DNA from: Doryteuthis pealeii
Taxonomy: Eukaryota > Mollusca > Cephalopoda > Myopsida > Loliginidae
Assembly (NCBI GenBank): GCA_023376005.1
Contig: CM042157.1
Span: forward strand, 63,497,964-63,561,963
Direction: 5' to 3'
Length of the DNA stretch: 64,000 nucleotides
A program made the position numbers and the translations under genes. The notes under the pieces are model-generated. The model was not told the DNA's origin, made no database searches, and saw only the letters and a program-made list of their open reading frames with translations. Below are positions 55,821 through 64,000 of this stretch, one piece after another (positions within the stretch are counted from its first letter, which is position 1; each line of letters opens with the position of its first letter).

Positions 55821-56457
55821 TCTTATTATAATGGAGATTGTGGGTTTGTCTGTCTGTAACCGAAACTATATTACTACTCAAGTCACAATTCCCTTTGTTA
55901 TTAACGTCACATTTTCCATGATTTTATTTCTATTTAAAGCTCTATTATTAATAAAACTGTTTTACATCATTAAGACTGTTGACCATATCTACATATTAAT
56001 AACATGCGATTGTATTTATATATACAACAAAATAGCGGTTTACAGTGTGAATGGGAAGGCTAATTTGCATATTGATCTTAAAAAATTGAATGTAATAAAT
56101 ATATGCTTAGAATTATTGATTTCTAATTGTTTGTTTTTATCTTATTGAATATTAGCAAAAATCTCAGTGATAAATTTTAAACGAAATCCATTAACAAGAA
56201 CAAATAACTGTAATTTTATTCTTTACTTCCTATTTTAACTAAATAGTTAAATTAGAAAAATTTACCGATGAAAGATGGAGTAATGGAAAATGATGGAAGA
56301 GTTAGTTTCAAAGTTGTTCTTTTATTCAATCATACCCCCTCTGTTCCAAATCTTTTTATCTGCATTCTTATTCAGTTTTATTAGCCTTTTTAATTTAATA
56401 TATTTTATTATATCAAAACTTAAATACTTGCACCTGGAGGGTGCATATATTTGCTAG
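55821..56457 (+). mobile_element. Non-autonomous Helitron, copy in the intron
   Basis: TCTTATTATAATGGAGATTG after A at 55820. Ends TATTTGCTAG before T at 56458. Hairpin GCACCTGGAGGGTGC with one changed base. The internal frame starting with the ATG ten bases inside is open for about 100 codons (MEIVGLSVCNRNYITTQVTI...). No replication protein is encoded. Confidence 0.85.
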
Positions 56458-56487
56458 TATATATAATAAATGAATTTTATTTATTTA

Positions 56488-56518
56488 TTCATTTTTTTTT
56501 TTTTTTTTTTTTTTTTTG
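56488..56518. repeat. Poly(T) run
   Basis: About 28 T residues shortly after the Helitron. Confidence 0.9.
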
Positions 56519-56922
56519 TCTGGTGATGGTAGGGCTTATGACATAGTGTCTAGCATGTTCAGGCACAGGTCAACAAAATAACTTATTTGTTTCTGATTAT
56601 CATTATTCACTTATGATAGTTTTGAATATGATCTAAAATTGAATAGAAGCCAAGTCTGCCACCTAATAACACCCTCCTCCCCAAAGGAATCTAATTTATT
56701 CTATTGTATTTATAACTCTTTTCTCTTTTCAGTACCAAAATTTAGCCTACTAACCTTTTCAGTATTGTTTGATCAACAATTTAATTTTCCTCCTCAAAAC
56801 CCCCTGATTTGCTCCATATGTTTCTTAACTGAATTAGATATCTTTGTACATTTTAGTTTTGGATGCTTTTAAAACAAAGCCCTTCATATATTCTTGCCTA
56901 GAGTTGAATGTTATATTTTAGT

Positions 56923-57165
56923 GGGGGTAACAGTTTAGCTCGGTCGGTTGAGCATCTGCCTTGGAACCAAAAGGTTCTGGGTTCAATGTCTGTCCTCACC
57001 AACTCTGCGCAGGAGTAATACAGCTTGGATCTGTGCAGTAAAGTGGGAGCTGATGGTAGATGTGGCATACCGTCTTGAACACGAAAACAATCTCCCTGGT
57101 CTAGATGGAGGATGGACTCCCTCACTGACCAGCTGATATCGACAATAGGCTACTCTGCCTACTTA
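56923..57165 (+). repeat. SINE-a, full-length, well-preserved tRNA head
   Basis: GTAACAGTTTAGCTCGGTCG carries an A-box-like TAGCTCGGTCGG, and AAGGTTCTGGGTTCAATGTC a B-box-like GGTTCAATGTC. Body and tail follow as at 14236. The acceptor-stem halves do not pair, so it is a retroposon, not a tRNA. Confidence 0.8.
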
Positions 57166-57394
57166 ATAACTGAGTGGTTTAATGATTTTTACAAACAACT
57201 TGTGATGTACAATTCAAGCGTGCACTGCCTGTAATGTACTATAAAGTGTTTACTTGTTTGTACAGAATCAGGTAGTGTATGCTTTAACAGTAAATTATTT
57301 TTTAAATGTATCTTTTAGTATTGTTACAGTTAATCTTGATTTGTTTAGCATTTTAGTGTCTACTTTTAGTGTTTACAAATTTCTCTTATCTAAA

Positions 57395-57490
57395 CACCTC
57401 AAGGCACCTCAATGGTTAGCAAGCTAAATTAGCAGACCATTGTTAGTGAGTTCACTTCTCACTGGGTGCCCTCCTACTTCTGGGGTCATA
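57395..57490 (+). repeat. SINE-b copy
   Basis: AAGGCACCTCAATGGTTAGC ... GTTAGTGAGTTCACTTCTCA ... CTGGGTGCCCTCCTACTTCT. Confidence 0.65.
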
Positions 57491-57654
57491 CTACAGTTAA
57501 GCTTAGTAAATAACTACTTAATTGAAATTGTCATGGTTAGATTGTTAGTGACTTGACCTCCTTCTTTCTCACCCCCCCCCCATTGTTTAAATGACTGTAC
57601 TTACATTGATAGTGTAACTATGGTTAGTACATGATCTGCTTTGTAATTTTATTA

Positions 57655-57735
57655 CTCTGAATTCAAACCTGTTAAACTCTGCTTCAAAAGAATTGACCTT
57701 GTGTCACATCCAGCTCATGCAGAAGGGGTTGGGTA
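57655..57735 (+). repeat. SINE-c tail fragment
   Basis: CTGAATTCAAACCTGTTAAA, GAATTGACCTTGTGTCACAT and AGAAGGGGTTGGGTAAA. Confidence 0.7.
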
Positions 57736-58450
57736 AATGTTTATTATAGAGTGTTTTTGTTTTGTTTAATTTTGAAGTTTAGCCATTGCATTATTTAAAA
57801 CTTCTCATACCACAATTTTGTATTGTAGACTTAACCAGGCATTTAATTGACGATATTAAAAGTTCTCATAATAATGGGAGTATGTCTCATTAAGTTTCTT
57901 TTCATAGACTATTTTATTTATGTAGTTTCTTGTATACAAGACCTACATGACATGCCAAAACATAACCTTTACTTTGAATAAAATATCAACCTTTCACTGT
58001 GTGCATATATAACTAAAATTAAGAGCCTTAACTTTGCAACATGCAACCTCGTTAACACATTGTTAAACTGGAAAAGTTTTTAATCCAGAAAAAATAAATT
58101 TGCTCTCTAATAATAGTCGTTGCTCATCTAATAATCTTGTCTATAATGGTGTTTATCCTCATCTTAAACGGTTCTACCATTTTGATTAGTTACAACTATA
58201 AATTTTATATTGGTGTGTGCATGTTGTTTTTTCTCCCCCCTCTCCCTGTGTAGTTTGCTTACACTTGACAGGGTGCTGCAGAAATACCTCCCACTTTTTT
58301 AAAACTGTCATTTGTATGGTGCAAGTAGCAATGGTAGCTCCATCTAGCTGGGTTTTTTTAAAGTCTATTTCAGATATGATCATAGTTTGGGGTGGTTTTA
58401 AGACTGAATTTGTAATTGCTACACAGCTTTTAGTGCGCATTTCGTGTTGT

Positions 58451-58524
58451 GTTGGAATGATGTTCTGGATAACATTTAACCCATAGCAGTATAGATTCTC
58501 TATGTGGAACCACATCATTCCAAC
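58451..58524. repeat. Hairpin with 13-bp perfect stem
   Basis: GTTGGAATGATGT at 58451-58463 is the exact reverse complement of ACATCATTCCAAC at 58512-58524, with a 48-base loop. Confidence 0.7.
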
Positions 58525-58865
58525 ATAATATAAAATAAGCATGGAAAACTCTGTACCAGTTACAGATCCACCAGTCTTAAAACATTTCAATAGCAAATGT
58601 GTTGGACCAAGACATATCTGGAGGGAAAAAAATAAGACATTAGCTAGATGAAGTTATTACTACTTGCCTATATTCACTTTATACAGGTGACTGTATAAAA
58701 TGCAATGTTAATCTAACCTTTTCTGTTTTATTGTTACTAGCACTACTTAGCTGTAATACATATAGTTTTTAAAGTAGTCAATGGATAGTACCACTGAAGA
58801 TGAATGATCCAAACGAAAACAAATATTTCAACTGAATTTTTGAGGTGTGTATAATTTAGATTTTT

Positions 58866-59152
58866 CGGACTGTTGTCCTCATCTTTATTATATGTAAAAT
58901 CATGTTTTTGGCTTTCTTGGGTGTTTCCTGTGTATCCAAGCATAGCAATGACCCAATCAATGATAGGCATACAAAAAATAAAAATGTCATTATTTGAATA
59001 AGATCTTGTTTGATCAACAGCCAAACTATTCAAAATGATTTCCCAGATTGGTCATTACTATGTTTGGATATACAGGGAACTCCTAAGGAAGGCAGGAGGA
59101 TACAATAGCTGAAACGTGATTTTACATACCATAATAAAGATGTCAGCCGTTT
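58866..59152. mobile_element. Foldback repeat without Helitron
   Basis: Left arm GGACTGTTGTCCTCATCTTT and TGTGTATCCAAGCATAGCAA. Right arm inverse, ending CATACCATAATAAAGATG. The centre CATTATTTGAA|TAAGATCTTG (junction 58998/58999) is, when inverted, the unoccupied equivalent of the Helitron site in units A and A'. Confidence 0.75.
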
Positions 59153-59281
59153 GAAAAATCAATTATTAAATACTTAAACATCTCCAAAGTTGTGCTCACA
59201 CAAAGTATTTCTCTACAAGTCTCCAATATTTCACAGAATATAACTTCATAATATAAAGGATATAAGTGGTAGATCTTGTGT

Positions 59282-59285
<4 letters not shown>

Positions 59286-59318
<33 letters not shown>
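59286..59318. repeat. Poly(T) run
   Basis: About 33 T residues. Confidence 0.9.
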
Positions 59319-59322
<4 letters not shown>

Positions 59323-60624
59323 AATAATTAGTATTTGTAACATTAGGTTTGACATCCATTTGACAAGACAAAGCTTCTAAAGGAAAAAAGTAAAGCTTTA
59401 GTTACCTAAAATATTCTTCACATTTAAATATTACCCATTAGGTTTATAGGTAGATGTTAAATAATTATATAGCATTCATTATATAAATATTGTATAAATA
59501 ATGCTGTAAACAAAAACCTGTTTAGTTTATGAACATTGAATTTTGAATTCTTTTCAACACTATTTTATAAACAATTAAGATTGTAAAAGTGTCTTGGGTA
59601 TTGTTAGAAAGATGAGTCCAAATTATAAAGAAAACAAATTTTCATTAACATGGGGTTGGATTGTTTTTAAAGTCCATGTTTGTTTTTTTGTTTTTTTTTT
59701 GTTTGTTTTTTTTAAATCTACCAAAATAAAGTAAGCATTGGGTGAAGATAATTCAATGTATAAAAAAAATTCTTTGAATTTCATTTTAGTCCATATAAAC
59801 TAATTCCATTCTCCAAACTGTTTTTAACTGGGTAGAAAAATGTCTTTATAAACTTTATTTTTTTTTTTTTATTTTTTTTTAGAGGCTATAGAGTTTACAA
59901 TTTGTGTATATAAACAAATCTTTAGATAAAACTATTTCTGGTTCTTGGATTGCTTTGAAGAGAAAATCACAAAGGTATGATAATGTATAAAAGTTAATTT
60001 ATAATGTATAAATTAGGTTAATGTGGTTAAATCTGATAGGTTTTTTGTTTGTTTTTTTATAGGTAACATACTTTATGCCAATTAATGTAAAGGAATATAT
60101 AATCTTTAAGAAAATGGCAATTTTCTCTGAAGTCTTACTCCCTTTGTTCATAGTTGAGTTTTTTGTTTTTTTTTCTTCATTGACTAGTTTTCATTTTAGG
60201 GAGTCAAAAAATCAAATTCATTGGTACTTTGACTTGGTTTCACTTGTTACTTGAATTTTCCCATTGAAATAAACTGAAATGCCATTAATCAGTTTCAGTT
60301 TCAATACACTTTAAAAAAAATTTTTTTTAAGAATAATAGCACTGTATAAAAACCTAATACAATGTAATGAATTATGCTGTAATGTTTTAATGTTCATTTT
60401 TAAAAAAATCTTTCTTGTAGTTAATTTGGAAACTTAAATGATTTGAACTTATTAACATAAGCATATCTGAAACTCAATTGTACCTCAAACTTTAGCTCAA
60501 CATAAATCAAAAAATTGCCAGTGATGGCTCATAACTCGGTATACAAGTAAGTCAGTAGTATTAGCAAAATTATTTAATCTTTTTAAGGATGAACCAACAA
60601 TTCCTTTAAATTTGGTTAAACCTC

Positions 60625-60900
60625 ATCTTTGTTATATATCCAATTTTTGGCTAATATGCCCTCCAGCCTTCTTTAGGTGTTTCTTGTCGAACATGGGAAT
60701 ATTCTTGTCAAACTCGGAAGCATTCATGGAATTTAGAACTGAACCCTTTATTCAATCCAGTGGGGTAGACTGTTCTCATTCTGTTAGTCATGACGTGTTA
60801 AACTCTATCATCCAGAGTCAGGATTGAACCTGCAATCTACAGTTGTCACTTAGAACTGTATTAATTCAACCCCTATATCCATTGCACCATGTGTCCAAGG
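60625..60900 (-). repeat. SINE-d copy
   Basis: Inverse of 55140-55455: TATGCCCTCCAGCCTTCTTT, AGGTGTTTCTTG, AACTGAACCCTTTATTCAAT and a head with GGATTGAACCTGCAATCTAC and CCATTGCACCATGTGTCC. Confidence 0.75.
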
Positions 60901-61435
60901 AAGCAGTATTATGACTCGTAAAGTATTATTACAATAAATGTTAAGATGTTTGAGGGGTGTGTGTGTGATTATTTTTTAATGAGTAATAACTAGTGCCTTA
61001 TGTGTATATAAACACATGCTCTTTATCTATGAACTGTTATCAATTTCAGTGAAATAACTCTAGTCAAAAAGATAAAAATAAATGTTTATATGGAGTGATT
61101 TAGTCACGAGGAAAAATGTTGTAAACAAGATGTTAAGCTGTCATAAAATAATGTGATTGGTGTAGTTGTCTTTTATTTATCTTATTTTGAGGATCTGTTG
61201 GTAGTTTAGTAAATAGCTGGGTGAATTTCAAAGTAGTTACTGCCTTTGGGCTCAAGTGTTAACTCTAGTTAGCTGATTTTTTTTCTCGTTAAAAAAAAGT
61301 TAAATAATAAAATTTGATTTTTGATTTATGATTCAGTTTTCCTGCTTCTTATGAGTTCTGCTTGCCTAAATTTGATTGTTTAAAAGAAAAACTCTGTTTC
61401 GTATCATAGGGATTTTCCTTTTGTTTGTGGTACAG

Positions 61436-61462
61436 ACAAAAGGAAAAAAAGAAACTTGACTG
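61436..61462 (+). CDS. Speculative 27-nt exon
   Basis: The acceptor TTCCTTTTGTTTGTGGTACAG and donor CTG|GTGAGT flank 27 bases. In phase 0 it hits a stop; in the other phases it gives a short Lys-rich peptide (KRKKRNLT or QKEKKKLD). It is therefore compatible with the exon at 45418-45498 only after an intervening exon that changes phase. Confidence 0.15.
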
Positions 61463-62624
61463 GTGAGTTGGGCTCAATTCAACAAAACTACTCTTCACCT
61501 CCTGTGCTAACAAAGTAGTTGACCTCTCTTTAAATTGTCTGTGGAATGAAAGAAAAACAGGTTGTTCTAAAATCCTGTTGTGCTAGACTTGTTCATCAAG
61601 TGTATTGTACATAATTTTATTTCTACAAATAGTTCTATATAATTTTTTTTTCTCCTTTTATGTAACTCTTAATACACATGGATTTTTTTTATTTTTATTT
61701 TTATTTTTTTTTTTTAATCCAGCTATTGATTAGGGTGTAAGGAAGTGGTAAATTGGTTAAAATATGCTCTTTCTTTAGGTTTCTTATTTGCACTTTCGGT
61801 TTTGGTTCAATTATTTGAACATAAAATAACTCTGAGCTAATCAGCCGGAACTATTCTTAAAGGGTGTGTATATTGTTGGGTAGAAGTGGCTCCAGTCTAA
61901 TGACCACGCCGTGGAGAAGGCAGCTCTTCTAAACTCTAAAATCAAGACTGAAGGAAACTCCAGCATCAAATCTTGGACTAAAAAGTTTTTTAATTGGAAG
62001 GTGGGAGCTAAGGTACTCTGAAATAAAACCTGTAGTTTGCTTCATCACCAGTTATCTTGCTCTTTGTCACTGGGCTGTAGTCCTGTATACTCAAAGTGGC
62101 ATACAAGAGTATGGTAACGGTTGTACAAATAATTAACACAAGTATTAATATAGTTACTAATCTGGATGCAGTGATGCTGATAGCTTTTTGATTTAGTGCG
62201 TCCTGGGATGCACATACTTGCTTTGAATGAATCCCTGGGAAAATTTACGGGTCCCAACTAAAGTTTCTTAAATTGTAGGGTTTTTATTTATGATCTGGGG
62301 AAGCAACTACAGCCGTCTAACACCTACCTTGTCAACTATCCTGTGTAATTAATTTCTTAGAAACGATTGAAATGTATTTACAATTAGCTTGAAATGGTGA
62401 AGGAAGAAATAAGAAAAACACTGGGATGCATGGATATGATTTTACTGTCCTTTTAGATTTCTGTGCATCGGGTACGCATCATGCATCCCTGAGGTTGTTA
62501 GTTCTAATTTTGTCAGAAAAAGATGTTAGCTATCATACATACACAGCAATGTCTGGTTATGTATATAACCAGAAAACTCCAGGGCCAAAAGTTTTGCTCT
62601 GTTTTCTTTTCTTGCTGAGTCATA

Positions 62625-62970
62625 CTTTTTTTTTTTTTTTTTTTTTTTCTTTTTTTTTTTATTCACATAAAAACTGCTTGATTCAGTTCTTGTACAAATT
62701 GTCCTAAGCAGCCATTTATTTAAACTGATAAATGTATATTTAAGATGCTCAGTCTTGGGCAGGATGTAATGCAGGGTCAATGTTTTAAGCGGAGTACAGC
62801 TTGTTTTTATTTAATTTATTTTTTCTCCTAGACTGGTTATCATAGCAAGATCCAGTCTATTGTGATAGATATTCATGCCTTCTCCAATGTCATTAACATG
62901 AAGTGAAACACCTCCTCCAGGATTTGAACTCTGATTGCTATTTGATTTCCTATAACAATTACACTATGAG
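62625..62970 (-). repeat. Poly(T) tract and SINE-c copy
   Basis: An interrupted T run at 62625-62660 is followed, after spacer, by a degraded minus-strand SINE-c (about 62750-62970): CAGGATGTAATGCAGGGTCA, CTCCTAGACTGGTTATCATA, GATTTGAACTCTGATTGCTA and CAATTACACTATGAGC. Confidence 0.65.
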
Positions 62971-63116
62971 CATTTAATATTCAGTTGTAAATTGGATTTA
63001 ATTTTTTTTGTAAACTTTGTAAGACTTACAATTTTTTATAAGGGTCGTGGAGTTACACAAAACCGGACTCCTATTATTGGCACCTCCAACTTGCTCCTCT
63101 TTATGCAATTAACTCA

Positions 63117-63245
63117 TATATATATATATATATATATATATGTGACATTGGGTCACCAATTCAGCTCTGGGTAGATAATTGAGATTAGGGAAAGGGGAGT
63201 TAGCAAAGCGAATAAAAAATTTTTTAAATAAATACGGCCGGACGA
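63117..63245. repeat. (TA)n and dispersed GATAATTGRGATTA repeat
   Basis: The TA run at 63117-63141 is followed by GGTAGATAATTGAGATTAGG and GAGTTAGCAAAGCGAATAAA, a diverged relative of 23872-23950 (and its A' counterpart near 38780). Unclassified. Confidence 0.55.
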
Positions 63246-63545
63246 AAAGGTTGACAATGTTTCAAGACTTGCCTGCTTTTTTTATTATTTATTATATACA
63301 CTTCATCCGCTGGTGTTGTGCCTGCAAGATATTGAAGTCTATCAAAAAAAGATTTAAATTATGAAATAATTGAAGTCTCTTGCTAGAGCAGAAGGTGGGT
63401 AATCAATTTTAAAATCCTATTTTTACAGTGCTACCATGGCAACTGGCTGTGTGCAGGTGTCTAAATGGAGTGCTATGCTGTCAATAAGGTCTTGATGCAT
63501 GTAGTTTTGTTTTGTAAGAGGAAATAGTGACCCCTTTATTTAAAA

Positions 63546-63548
<3 letters not shown>

Positions 63549-63603
<55 letters not shown>
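63549..63603. repeat. (TA)n microsatellite
   Basis: Pure TA run of about 54 bases. Confidence 0.95.
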
Positions 63604-63605
<2 letters not shown>

Positions 63606-63721
63606 CCAGAGTAGTCATCACTTGGTGATAGAGCGACCTGGTCTTATTTAGGAAATCATGTTTTTACAATATTTTGTGTATAGGGTGGTCTCGCTCGTCA
63701 TGTACAAATTACTCTGAATTT

Positions 63722-64000
63722 GATCTGTTCTCTTGACGAGGCTTAGAATATGCTGACCGTATCCCCTGGTGTAAGATCTCCAAAAGGGGTTTCCTGGATT
63801 TGGACAGATTTTGGGAGTGAAGTACCCCTTTATTAACCATAACTTGCAGGTCTACTCTGACCCGGAGTGGTAGTACCTGTTAGGGTCCTATCTATGGGTC
63901 AAATAGACCTGTTTGCAAATTATTTTTATTAGATAGGAATACTTGATATCATAACTGCAAATTATTTGTATTAACAATAGTTACTCGGCTATAATTGTTT
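63722..64000 (-). repeat. Repeat R, minus strand, running off the window
   Basis: GAGGCTTAGAATATGCTGAC, TAAGATCTCCAAAAGGGGTT, TCTACTCTGACCCGGAGTGG and CTGTTAGGGTCCTATCTATG, then the TAGGAATACTTGATATCATA flank also seen at 54496-54935. Confidence 0.7.

Larger units (their letters stand above)
45499..64000 (+). other. Probable large intronic region of the plus-strand gene
   Basis: Mostly AT-rich with T exceeding A on the plus strand and frequent long T runs (48750-48775, 50502-50531, 52253-52277, 53960-53994, 56488-56518, 59286-59318, 62625-62660). Apart from the repeats and weak exon candidates listed separately, no coding segment is recognised. Stretches such as 46560-48960, 49060-50070, 51000-52730 and 61000-62600 hold nothing else I can support. 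Confidence 0.4.

Noticed and set aside
56923..56995. Possible tRNA gene with A- and B-box-like text
   Set aside because: It continues into the SINE-a body, the acceptor stem does not pair, and identical heads occur in other SINE-a copies.
58186..58596. 136-codon minus-strand open frame
   Set aside because: No recognisable domain, no splice context, and it overlaps a perfect 13-bp stem hairpin. A mostly random open frame is the simpler reading.
61870..62035. Less AT-rich stretch with GTGGCTCCAGTCTAATGACC and a later AAATAAAACC
   Set aside because: Could be part of a non-coding exon, but there is no open frame, no clear splice pair and no known RNA motif to support a call.

Overview
This is animal nuclear DNA, strongly AT-rich and almost free of coding sequence. 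It carries tRNA-headed SINEs, Helitrons, mariner remnants, RTE-type LINE remnants, a Penelope-like remnant and many (TA)n/(CA)n tracts. That repeat mix suggests an invertebrate with a large repeat-filled genome, most likely a mollusc of cephalopod type. This is inference; no host protein here fixes the species. No bacterial operon, CRISPR array, rRNA or genuine tRNA gene is present.

Layout. (1) 1-19478: a patchwork of dispersed repeats. In this annotation SINE-a is the family with a tRNA head and a tail ending in a GACAATAGGC-like motif; SINE-b is a short tRNA-like repeat of about 95 bp; SINE-c is the family with the 'CCAGCTATGG ... GACCTTGTGTCACA' tail; SINE-d is a tRNA-headed family of about 280 bp. 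Repeat R is a GC-richer dispersed module of about 500-600 bp. (2) 19479-29115 (unit A) and 34124-43406 (unit A') are two highly similar ~9.5 kb copies. Between them lies 29116-34115, a third partial copy matching A at 21667-26734 but full of single-base indels. I read this as two haplotypes placed in series with an unpolished long-read gap fill between them; a true tandem duplication is the alternative. (3) 43407-45500 is the only gene-like region. Two candidate first exons lie head to head, one on the minus strand (44573-44654) and one on the plus strand (45418-45498). Each has a start codon and a consensus-type splice donor, and the ~760 bp between them contains ETS-type and CRE motifs. (4) 45499-64000 looks like first-intron sequence of the plus-strand gene. 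It holds T-rich runs, dispersed repeats and a few weak candidate exons.

The best-supported biology is a non-autonomous Helitron family with six full-length copies and one partial copy. It has a TC 5' end, a GCACCC-GGA-GGGTGC hairpin and a CTAG 3' end. Two independent empty sites inside the window show precise insertion between A and T without target-site duplication. The most useful practical result is the warning about assembly structure at 19.5-43.4 kb. I found no new defence or metabolic system.
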